Assembly (NCBI GenBank): GCA_020433455.1
Contig: JAGRCP010000072.1
Span: 1 to 64,000, forward strand
Direction: 5' to 3'
Length of the DNA: 64,000 nucleotides
DNA from: Caldilineaceae bacterium
Lineage (GTDB): Bacteria > Chloroflexota > Anaerolineae > Caldilineales > Caldilineaceae
The notes below the pieces were generated by a model. The model saw nothing but the letters and a program-made list of their open reading frames with translations, was not told the origin of the DNA and did no database searches. The position numbers were made by a program, and so were the translations under genes. Position 1 is the stretch's first letter, and each line of letters starts with the position of its first letter. This document shows, piece after piece, positions 18,173-25,585 of this stretch.

Positions 18173-19009
18173 ATGAATTTTATCTTTTCTACCGGCTCAC
18201 TCTACACATATTCTCTCGCGCGCTGCTTTGCCCTGGCCGCGGCCGCGGGCTTCGACGGCATAGAACTCATGGTGGATCCGCGCTGGGACACGCGCCAGCC
18301 CGAGCATATCCACGCGCTCACGGCCCAGTATGGGCTGCCGATTCTCGCCGTTCACAGTCCCTTTTCCGGCGTGGCCGGCTGGCCCGAAGAAGAAGCGGGA
18401 CGGATTCACTTCTCGGCGCGCCTGGCCGAAAATGTAGGCGCGCCCGTAGTCATCCACCATTTGCCGGCCCGAGTGGACATGGTAAGAGTGAGCCTGGGAC
18501 CCCAGCGCTTCTCGTTCCCTCTTCCCGGCATAAACGGCCAGGAAGAGTACGCGAATTGGCTGGAGGACGGCTACGCACAGCTCCAGGCCGCAACCACGGT
18601 CAAGCTCTGTATTGAAAACATGCCCGCCCGCACCGTATGGGGGCGCCGCCTGAATGCCCATTACTGGAACACGCCGGACGCGTTGTCACGTTTTCCCCAT
18701 ATCACCATGGACACGACACACTTGGGCACGTGGGGCATGGATCCCCTGGCCGCGTACGAGCGCTGGGGCGAGCAGATCGGCCACGTCCACCTAAGCAACT
18801 TTGACGGCCGGGAACACCGGTTGCCTGAAGCGGGCGTATTGCGCCTGGATCGCCTGCTGGCGCGCCTGGCCCGGGACCACTATGCCGGGGCAATCTCCCT
18901 GGAACTTCATCCCGACGCCGTGGGCGCGGGGCTGGACGACGACGTGATCATAGCCCGACTTGCAGCCTCGTTACAGCAGTGTCGCCTTTGGACGGACGCA
19001 GGGCGTTAG
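18173..19009 (+). CDS. Sugar phosphate isomerase/epimerase-like TIM-barrel protein
   Basis: 278 aa, normal for the AP-endonuclease-2 superfamily of xylose-isomerase-like TIM barrels. Typical strands are visible: FDGIELMVDPRW, ILAVHSPFSG, VVIHHLPAR, LCIENMPAR, ITMDTTHLGTWG, IGHVHLSNFDG and GAISLELHPD. The metal-binding set E (IEN), D/H (MDTTHLG), H (HVHLSNFD) and E (SLELHP) is present. It begins a compact plus-strand set with the flippase-like and glycosyltransferase genes (4 bp to the next start). The substrate cannot be told from sequence. Confidence 0.8.
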   Translation: MNFIFSTGSLYTYSLARCFALAAAAGFDGIELMVDPRWDTRQPEHIHALTAQYGLPILAVHSPFSGVAGWPEEEAGRIHFSARLAENVGAPVVIHHLPARVDMVRVSLGPQRFSFPLPGINGQEEYANWLEDGYAQLQAATTVKLCIENMPARTVWGRRLNAHYWNTPDALSRFPHITMDTTHLGTWGMDPLAAYERWGEQIGHVHLSNFDGREHRLPEAGVLRLDRLLARLARDHYAGAISLELHPDAVGAGLDDDVIIARLAASLQQCRLWTDAGR

Positions 19010-19013
19010 AACG

Positions 19014-20000
19014 ATGGTGATGCACTGGTTACGGCGCTTGCAGCCCATCTTTTTGCTGCTGGCCCTGCTGTTCGTGACGCTGCTTCTGCGCAGCCAGTGG
19101 ACGGACCTGCGCGCCTATGACTGGCAGATTCATGCAGGCTGGCTGCTGGCGTCCGCGCTGCTCATGCTGGCCAGCTGGCTCATGGAGATCGGCATCTGGC
19201 GTCACCTGCTGGCGCTGGTGGGCGGCGCATTGCCCTTTGCAGCAGCCGTGCGCATCTGGTTTCTCAGCGCGATCATGCGCTATATTCCCGGCAACGTCTG
19301 GCAACCTCTGAGCATGACCGTTTTTTGTCGCCGCTGGTCCATTCGCCCCGAAGTCACCGTCACCAGCGTGGCCCTCTATCAGGCTGTGCTCCTGCTGGCC
19401 GCGGCGCCCATGGCCTTGCTCTACGCAGGCGTGACCGGTACGCAGGGCGCTTTTTTCAGCCGGCCTGCAGGCGCAACCGTCTGGCTGGCGATGGGGGCCC
19501 TGCTGCCCGGGCTCATCTTTATCGCCCGTCCCCAGTGGCTCATTCAGCTCATGAATTGGGCGCTGGCGCGGATGGGACGGGAGGTTCTGCCTGTACGGCT
19601 TTCTACGCCCGGATTACTCGCTTTGCTGCTCATTGCCGCGCTCAACTGGCTGCTGTGGGGTGCGTCTTTCGCCGCGCTGGCCTTCGGATTGGGCGACTAC
19701 AACACGGGGGACCTGATGCGTCTGGCGCCGCCTCTGATACTCGCCTACCCTATTGCCTATGCCATCGGGTTTCTTTCCTTCATCACGCCCAGCGGCTTCG
19801 GCGCGCGGGAGGGAGCGTTCGTGCTCCTGCTCACGCCGGGCATGGACGCGGGCGTGGTCACGGTCATTGCGCTGGCCATGCGCGTGTGGACCACCGCGGG
19901 CGAGCTGCTCATGGCGGGCGGCGCTTTTTTGTGGGCGCGTGCCGTGCGCGCGCCCGAGCTGGAGGGGGAGCCAATGCGGGAGGCGGCGTATGAACGTTAA
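19014..20000 (+). CDS. UPF0104 / lysylphosphatidylglycerol synthase-type TM protein
   Basis: 328 aa from ATG 19014; an upstream ATG at 18960 would overlap the previous gene. About eight TM segments, with LPG_synthase_TM features: an N-terminal hydrophobic segment, MRYIPGNVWQPL (the conserved 'iPG' loop), and LSFITPSGFGAREGAFVLLL, which is the P-G-G-x-G-x-R-E region near the C terminus. Proteins of this family flip or transfer lipids and often accompany membrane glycosyltransferases, as here. Its stop overlaps the start of the glycosyltransferase gene by 11 bp. Confidence 0.8.
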   Translation: MVMHWLRRLQPIFLLLALLFVTLLLRSQWTDLRAYDWQIHAGWLLASALLMLASWLMEIGIWRHLLALVGGALPFAAAVRIWFLSAIMRYIPGNVWQPLSMTVFCRRWSIRPEVTVTSVALYQAVLLLAAAPMALLYAGVTGTQGAFFSRPAGATVWLAMGALLPGLIFIARPQWLIQLMNWALARMGREVLPVRLSTPGLLALLLIAALNWLLWGASFAALAFGLGDYNTGDLMRLAPPLILAYPIAYAIGFLSFITPSGFGAREGAFVLLLTPGMDAGVVTVIALAMRVWTTAGELLMAGGAFLWARAVRAPELEGEPMREAAYER

Positions 20001-22074
20001 CCGCGCTGACCGGCAGCGCCTAGCCCTGCTCGCGTTGATCCTGCTGGCCTTTGCGCTGCGCGTCTACCGGCTGGACGCCCAAAGCCTCTGGTATGATGAG
20101 GGGGTCACGGCCATGCTCGGCCGGCTCTCGCCCGCTGAGATGGTGCGCTGGACCGCGGCCGATATTCAACCGCCCCTCTACTACTTTTTGACGGCAATTT
20201 GGGGCCGCCTGGCCGGCTGGAGCGAATGGAGTCTGCGCTTCGTCTCGGTCTGGTGGGGCGTGGCGCTGGTTCCCCTCATGACGATCCTCACCATGCATCT
20301 GACCCGACGCCTCAACGCGGGCCTTGTCGCCGGGCTCATTACCGCCATCCACCCCCTGCTGGTCTACTACAGCCAGGAAGCGCGCATGTATGCGCTGCTC
20401 ACCGCGCTGGGCGTCATCGCGGGTTATTGCGTCGTGCGCCTGGGCGAAGGCAGGCAGCGGCCGGCTCTCTATCTGGCCTACATCGGCGCGGCCGTCGCCG
20501 CCCTCTATACTCACTACTTTGCGCTCTTTCTGCTGGCCGCGCTGGCAATCGCCTACCGGCTGGACCAACCATCCCGCCCCACAAAACGCGCCCAATCCCC
20601 AATCTCCAGTCTCCCAATCTCCCAATCTCCAATCCCTAAATCTCCTCCCTCCAATCTTCAATCTTCAATCTTCAATCTTCAATCCCCCTTCATCCTCGCC
20701 AATCTAGCCATCCTCCTTCTCTTCCTCCCCTGGCTCATCGTCATGCTGACCCAGCTGAACCAGGATGCCAGCTATTGGCAAGGCGCGCTCAAGCTGGGCG
20801 AGGCGTTGCGCAAGGTTGCCGTCAGCTTCATCGGCGGCGAGACCGTCACCGAACGGCAAGGTTTGTGGCTGCTGCCGCTCTACGGCGCGATCACTCTTGT
20901 GACGGGATGGCGACTATGGCGCATGCGGTCAGAGCATCGAACGCTACGCTATGGGCTGCTCTGGCTGCTCATCCCCACGGCTGCGGTGCTGCTGCTGGCC
21001 ACCTTTGTGCCCAAATTCAATGCCCGCTACGTCATGCTCGCGTTGCCGGGCCTGATTTTGTTGTGGGCGGCGGGGGGGACGAAGATTGAAGATCAAAAGA
21101 CGAAGATTGAAGATAAAAAATTGAAGATTGGGGATCTGGAACCTGCCGCCGGGGCTGAATCTTCAATCTTCAATCTTCAATCTTTATTGCGTTGGGGTTC
21201 GCTGCTCGTCATCACGATCTGTTCCCTCTTTGCCCTCACAAACTGGTTCGCCAACCCGGCCTTTACCAAGGATGACTGGCGGGGGGTAACGGAATTTTTG
21301 CGGCCGCGTCTGGGAGAAGAAGAGGCAATCGCCCTCATCAGCGGCCACGCCTGGCCCGTGTGGGATTACTACGCGCCCGATCTGCCCGCGCTGCGCCTGC
21401 CCGATTTGCGCATCCTGGACGTAAACGCTGTGCTCGATTTCAGCGATACGGCTGCGCCGCTCCAGGCAACGCTGGACCCTCTTTCCGAACGGCCGGGCAT
21501 CTGGCTCATCGGCTGGCAGGAAGACGTGGTGGATCCCACGGGCGTGGTGCCGACGCAGCTCACCATCGCGGGCAAGGAGAAGGGGCTGGACACCCATTAT
21601 TGGGGCATCACTTTACGCCGCTTCTCGCAACTGAAGACTCCCTGGATTCCCGCCGCGCCGCCCATCGACCACGCGCTGGACGCCCAGTTCGGCAACGACC
21701 TGGTTCTGCGCGGCGTCAGCGCGATCGATAACGGCGATCTGCTTCTCTTCTGGCAGCGCGTACCGGGGCGGAATCTCACAGCGTCCGCCTTCGTTATCGG
21801 TGGCCAAGCGCTGGACGCAAGCGGTGCAGTCATTGCCGAACTGCCCAATCTGCCGCCGGCAGGCTATCACTATCCGGTTCATCACTGGCCGGACGACCGC
21901 ATCGCCATGGGCGTGATCCCCGCAATCCAATGGCTAGGGCCGACCCCGACGCCCGGCACGTACAGCGTAACCCTGCGCCTCTATGCCGATCAGGACGGAC
22001 AGCGCACCTTGCTCACCACGCGGACCGGCGGAGAAAGCGTGACGGTAGCGGAGATTGAAGTGGTGATCGAATAG
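19990..22074 (+). CDS. GT39/ArnT-like membrane glycosyltransferase with heptamer-repeat insertions
   Basis: 694 aa from ATG 19990, which overlaps the previous stop; a longer frame opening at 19753 is a shadow of the flippase gene. The N-terminal part is characteristic of PMT_2/GT39 enzymes: first TM, then LWYDEGVTAMLGRLS with the acidic DE catalytic motif, DIQPPLYYF, and HPLLVYYSQEARMYALL. Several TMs follow, then a soluble extracytoplasmic C-terminal domain (~400-694). It likely transfers a sugar from a polyprenyl-phosphate donor outside the membrane. Oddly, two stretches (residues ~201-233 and ~364-399) are encoded by 7-nt repeat DNA, giving peptides such as SNLQSSIFNLQS that interrupt loops between TM segments. 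Confidence 0.8.
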   Translation: MNVNRADRQRLALLALILLAFALRVYRLDAQSLWYDEGVTAMLGRLSPAEMVRWTAADIQPPLYYFLTAIWGRLAGWSEWSLRFVSVWWGVALVPLMTILTMHLTRRLNAGLVAGLITAIHPLLVYYSQEARMYALLTALGVIAGYCVVRLGEGRQRPALYLAYIGAAVAALYTHYFALFLLAALAIAYRLDQPSRPTKRAQSPISSLPISQSPIPKSPPSNLQSSIFNLQSPFILANLAILLLFLPWLIVMLTQLNQDASYWQGALKLGEALRKVAVSFIGGETVTERQGLWLLPLYGAITLVTGWRLWRMRSEHRTLRYGLLWLLIPTAAVLLLATFVPKFNARYVMLALPGLILLWAAGGTKIEDQKTKIEDKKLKIGDLEPAAGAESSIFNLQSLLRWGSLLVITICSLFALTNWFANPAFTKDDWRGVTEFLRPRLGEEEAIALISGHAWPVWDYYAPDLPALRLPDLRILDVNAVLDFSDTAAPLQATLDPLSERPGIWLIGWQEDVVDPTGVVPTQLTIAGKEKGLDTHYWGITLRRFSQLKTPWIPAAPPIDHALDAQFGNDLVLRGVSAIDNGDLLLFWQRVPGRNLTASAFVIGGQALDASGAVIAELPNLPPAGYHYPVHHWPDDRIAMGVIPAIQWLGPTPTPGTYSVTLRLYADQDGQRTLLTTRTGGESVTVAEIEVVIE
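20592..20688 (+). repeat. In-frame heptanucleotide repeat tract (AATCTCC / AATCTTC)
   Basis: Degenerate tandem 7-mers, first CCAATCT/CCCAATCT units, then AATCTTC repeated four times. It lies inside the GT39-like gene without breaking the frame. The same units occur between genes elsewhere in the window. Confidence 0.8.
21080..21185 (+). repeat. In-frame heptanucleotide repeat tract, both orientations
   Basis: GAAGATTGAAGAT units (21080-21130) face AATCTTC units (21158-21184) about 30 nt apart, so the transcript could form a long hairpin. The frame stays open and encodes a TKIED-rich stretch and then SSIFNLQS. Confidence 0.8.
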
Positions 22075-22125
22075 GGCGCAAGGCTTAATCGAGCAGTGCC
22101 GCCCCGGTTTTTCTGGAGGAACAAC

Positions 22126-22752
22126 ATGGAAATTAAAGGTTACAACATCTCAAATGCAGCAGTAAGCCAGGCCACCGGCCAAGGCTGGGAGGAATGGCTG
22201 AACCTTATTGACGGCTGGGGTGGCAGCGAGATGACCCACACAGAAATCGCCCGCCAACTGGTCGAGGCGGGGCACATTGAAGTCGGAAATGAGTGGTGGG
22301 CCCAAAGCGTAACCGTGGGCTATGAGTATGCCCGGGGACGGCGAATAAAGGGTGAGACCAAGGACGCGGGCTTTCAGGTCGGCGTGCAGAAGACGCTGAC
22401 GCTTGATGCCGACTCGCTCTGGGCGTTTCTGTTCACCACTGAGGGATTGAGCATTTGGCTGGGCGAGACGGAAAACCCGCTCAACCTGGAAAGCGGCTCA
22501 GCCTACATCACCGCAGACGGAACTGTCGGGGAAATCCGCACCGTTTACCCGGGCGAGAAGATACGTCTCACCTGGCAGCCGGACGACTGGCCCGAACCGA
22601 GTACGCTACAGCTCTATCTCCTGAATAACGGCGACAAGACATCTCTGCGCTTTCATCACGAGAAGCTGATCGATGCCGATCAACGCGCCGCGATGAAGGC
22701 TCACTGGCAAGCCGTGCTTAAAGAGCTGACCAAGGCGATTAGCAGTCAGTAA
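22126..22752 (+). CDS. SRPBCC (AHSA1-like) protein with N-terminal DUF4287-like segment
   Basis: 208 aa from ATG 22126, preceded by GGAGG with 7 nt spacing; an ATG 30 bp upstream lacks this. The N-terminal ~70 residues (SQATGQGWEEWLNLIDGWG ... HTEIARQLVEAGH) match the DUF4287 helix-turn segment. The rest is an AHSA1/START-like fold (FQVGVQKTLTLDADSLWAFLFTTEGLSIWLGE ... TLQLYLLNNGDKTSLRFHHEKL). Such proteins bind small hydrophobic ligands; no ligand is predictable. Convergent with the next gene and sharing its terminator. Confidence 0.8.
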   Translation: MEIKGYNISNAAVSQATGQGWEEWLNLIDGWGGSEMTHTEIARQLVEAGHIEVGNEWWAQSVTVGYEYARGRRIKGETKDAGFQVGVQKTLTLDADSLWAFLFTTEGLSIWLGETENPLNLESGSAYITADGTVGEIRTVYPGEKIRLTWQPDDWPEPSTLQLYLLNNGDKTSLRFHHEKLIDADQRAAMKAHWQAVLKELTKAISSQ

Positions 22753-22804
22753 TCTCATAATCTCCCAATCGCTGAACAAGGATTATTGAGATTGGGAGCT
22801 TTTT
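22751..22804. terminator. Bidirectional stem-loop made of heptamer repeat
   Basis: CTCCCAATC (22762-22770) pairs with GATTGGGAG (22790-22798), followed on the plus strand by CTTTTTATT. A competing stem uses AATCTCA-TAATC (22751-22762) with GATTATTGAGATT. It ends both the SRPBCC gene (plus) and the binding-protein gene (minus) and is built from the AATCTCC-type repeat. Confidence 0.65.
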
Positions 22805-23810
22805 ATTCGCCGTAAAACCCGTCGTCGGGCAGCTTGCCGCCGATCAACTCGGGATTGGCGTCGTAGAGCACCTGGAACATACGCTCCAACTCGGGCCGGG
22901 CTTCGGCCGCAGGGACGACCGTCAGGCCCGAATAGGCCAAAGATTCCGCCGAGACCGCCTCGCTGAGACGGGTCAGCCGCGCGGCATCAGCCGCGGCGGC
23001 ATCAGGGTCAGCCGCAGCCCAATCCGCGGCATCAATCAGCGCGGCGTGGAGCGCGGCGATCATCTCCGGATGCTCCGCGGCCAGGCTGTCGGTGACAAAG
23101 AAGGCCACTTGGGGAATGCGCGGCTTGGTTCCCAGCAGCGCGCCCCACTCTTCCTGCAAATTCATGGCCCGGTGAACGGGTTCGTCGGCCTCCTCGCCGT
23201 CAAAAATCGCCACAGTGGTCCACGGCTCGCCCAGTACTGCGGCCTGAACCTGCTTACCCGCCAACACCTCGGCAGCCTCCAGAGGTTCCCGGGCATAGCG
23301 CATAACCAGGTCATCGCCCACGCTCACGCCCCCCTGGGCCGCCAGGTACTGAAAAATAACGTCGGTGACGCTGCCCCGATAGGCGACGGCCACCTTGGAG
23401 CCGCGCAGGCTTTCCCAACTGTCAATCTCCTTTTCGCCCGACAGCAGATAGAGCAACTCCCAGCCGAATACATCCACAATCTGCACCGGCGCGCCCTCAT
23501 TGCGCAAGACGGCCAACGCAGTCGTGGACGCCATGCCGCCGTGGATGCGGCCGGCATCAATACCCTGGCGCAGGGCGTTGATATCGTCGGTGCGCTCAAA
23601 GATGACGCGTTCGCTGATAGCGGCCAGGTCCGGCGAATTGGTCATGTGGGTCACGAGAACGGTAGGCGGTACGGGCGCGCCGATCAACGTCAATTCCAAT
23701 TGGGGATCACGCGGGCTCGTGAGGACCGGCCCGCTTGTACATCCGGAAATCAAGAGCGCGGCAAATAGAAGCGCCAGCGCAGAAGGCAAGAAAAACCGTC
23801 GTTTCGCCAT
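22803..23810 (-). CDS. NMT1/SsuA-type ABC solute-binding lipoprotein (orphan)
   Basis: 335 aa from ATG 23810; an upstream start (23897) would add a basic non-signal stretch. Signal MAKRRFFLPSALALLFAALLISGC with lipobox Cys24. The body shows the type II periplasmic-binding fold of nitrate/sulfonate/thiamine-precursor binders: TALAVLRNEGAPVQIVDVFG, WESLRGSKVAVAYRGSVTDVIFQYLAAQGG, VQAAVLGEPWTTVAIF and PQVAFFVTDSLAAEHPEMIAALHAAL. No permease or ATPase gene is adjacent, so partners must be elsewhere if it works as a transporter component. Confidence 0.75.
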   Translation of the reverse strand: MAKRRFFLPSALALLFAALLISGCTSGPVLTSPRDPQLELTLIGAPVPPTVLVTHMTNSPDLAAISERVIFERTDDINALRQGIDAGRIHGGMASTTALAVLRNEGAPVQIVDVFGWELLYLLSGEKEIDSWESLRGSKVAVAYRGSVTDVIFQYLAAQGGVSVGDDLVMRYAREPLEAAEVLAGKQVQAAVLGEPWTTVAIFDGEEADEPVHRAMNLQEEWGALLGTKPRIPQVAFFVTDSLAAEHPEMIAALHAALIDAADWAAADPDAAAADAARLTRLSEAVSAESLAYSGLTVVPAAEARPELERMFQVLYDANPELIGGKLPDDGFYGE

Positions 23811-24265
23811 GACGATGAGCAATCCTATCGTGTGAAGAGAGTAAGCGATAGATGAACGGCGAGGATACTTACAGCATCTCCGCGCATTGTTTATCAAGAT
23901 AGTCGTCGTTTATTAAGACGGCCGTCATAATGTCATTTTACCATGGTGAGTTGGCGCATCCGCATTCGCAACCATGGTCGAACAGAGATCGAAGTCCTCC
24001 CAATCGTTGCCAAAGGGCGCTGCCGGCTCTATAATCAGGTGCGGCGGAACAGAGGCGGGTCAACATGCGGAATTGCGACTTTATAGACGCCTGTTACGTA
24101 ATGACCTACAAGGACCGCCTGGTCAATGACGGGCTATTTCATTCATTTTTTTGTGTCTATACAGGTCCCTCCGGAAAAGTCTGCGAAAAATACGCCGGTT
24201 TCGGAGAGAAACCTTCCAGAGGCTGTACAGCAACCACTTTTTAACGCAATAGAATAGGCAGAAAC
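23811..24265. promoter_or_regulatory. Divergent intergenic region
   Basis: 455 bp between the binding-protein gene (minus) and the HlyD gene (plus). It must hold promoters for both. A 59-codon open frame (24064-24243) lacks a ribosome site and family features and was not called. No confident promoter or operator was seen. Confidence 0.3.
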
Positions 24266-25582
24266 ATGCGCAGATTTTTGATAATTTTGCTTGTGCTGGT
24301 CGTACTGGCCGCAGCCGGTTTCTTCTTCTATCAATCCCGGGGAGGCGATGTGGCCTTTCTACCCGGCCAGGAGGCGGCTACGCCTACGCCGCTGCCCGTT
24401 GTGCAGGCCAATCCGGACATCATTGTGGATGCGGTGGTTGTGCCCCAGGACTATGCCGGACTCAGCTTTGCGGCCAGCGGCGCAGTGGAAGAGATACTGG
24501 TTGAAGAGGGCGCGCAGGTCGCGGAAGGCGACCTCATCGCGCGTCTGGATGATGAGCGCCAGGTGATCGCCATCGCCCAATCCGAAAGCGCGCTGGAGGC
24601 GGCTCAGGCCCGGCTGGCTGAAATGCAGGCGGGCGCACGCAGCGAAGAGATTGCCGCCGCCCAGGCGGCCGTGGACAGCGCGGCCGCCAACCTTCAGCAA
24701 TTGCTGGAAGGTGCACGCGAGGAAGACATCGCCGCGGCCGAGGCGGGCGTAGCCGCCGCACGGGCCGGCTTACAGCAAGTTTTAGAAGGCGCGGACGAGC
24801 AGCAAATTATTACGGCCCGGGCCAATCTTAAAAACGCCGAAGCTGAAGTGCAGCGCGCGCAGAACGCCTACAACGACGTAAAGTGGGCCAACAATGCAGG
24901 CTCTCTGCCCCAGGCCGCCCAGTTGCAGACCGCAACCAACAATTTCGAGGCGGCTCAGGCCCAGCTCAATCAACTCCTGGCCGGAGCCAAAAACAGCCAA
25001 ATCGCGGCGGCCCAGGCCCAAATCGATCAGGCCCAGGCCCAGCTCGACCGCCTGCTGGCTCCGCCTACCGACGCCGAAGTCGCGGCCGCGGAAGCCGGCG
25101 TGCGCCAGGCCCAGGCCCAACTCGATCAGGTGACGGCCGGCGCGCGGGATGAGACCATCCAGGCCGCGGCAGCGGACGTCAAGAGCGCGGCGACTGCCCT
25201 CATGCAGCAACAGTCGGCGTTGGGAGATACGGAATTACGTGCGCCCTTTGCCGGCGTCGTCGCCGCGCTCAACCTGCGCCGCGGCGAGCAGGTCAGCCCC
25301 GGCGTGCCGGTCGTACAGCTTGCCGACGACAGCGTCTGGCTCGTCGAAACCGATGACTTGACCGAGATTGACGTGGTCAACGTGCAGGAGGGCAATGACG
25401 TTGTGATCAGCATTGACGCGCTGCCCGATTTGGAACTGACCGGCAAGGTTGTACGTGTCAAGACGTTCGGCGAAAACAAGCAGGGTGACATCACGTATAC
25501 GGTCACGATTGCGCCGGACGAATATGAACCGCGCCTGCGTTGGAATATGACTGCATCCGTGCGAATTATCCTTGAGGAGTAA
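24266..25582 (+). CDS. HlyD/MacA-type membrane fusion protein
   Basis: 438 aa. One N-terminal TM (RRFLIILLVLVVLAAAGFFFY), then a biotinyl-lipoyl-like half (SGAVEEILVEEGAQVAEGDLIARLDD), a long Ala/Gln-rich coiled coil (~100-300) with internal repeats of the type GARSEEIAAAQAAVDSAAANL, the second lipoyl half (LRAPFAGVVAALNLRRGEQVSPGVPVVQLADD) and a beta-barrel domain. It stands 3 bp before the permease gene, so it is the first gene of a MacAB-like operon. In a monoderm-like cell it would extend outward from the membrane rather than reach an outer-membrane channel; that is an inference. Confidence 0.85.
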   Translation: MRRFLIILLVLVVLAAAGFFFYQSRGGDVAFLPGQEAATPTPLPVVQANPDIIVDAVVVPQDYAGLSFAASGAVEEILVEEGAQVAEGDLIARLDDERQVIAIAQSESALEAAQARLAEMQAGARSEEIAAAQAAVDSAAANLQQLLEGAREEDIAAAEAGVAAARAGLQQVLEGADEQQIITARANLKNAEAEVQRAQNAYNDVKWANNAGSLPQAAQLQTATNNFEAAQAQLNQLLAGAKNSQIAAAQAQIDQAQAQLDRLLAPPTDAEVAAAEAGVRQAQAQLDQVTAGARDETIQAAAADVKSAATALMQQQSALGDTELRAPFAGVVAALNLRRGEQVSPGVPVVQLADDSVWLVETDDLTEIDVVNVQEGNDVVISIDALPDLELTGKVVRVKTFGENKQGDITYTVTIAPDEYEPRLRWNMTASVRIILEE

Positions 25583-25585
25583 GTC

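Noticed and set aside
24064-24243. 59-codon plus-strand frame upstream of the HlyD gene
   Set aside because: Cys-rich and superficially interesting, but no ribosome site, signal peptide or family resemblance; too short to support.
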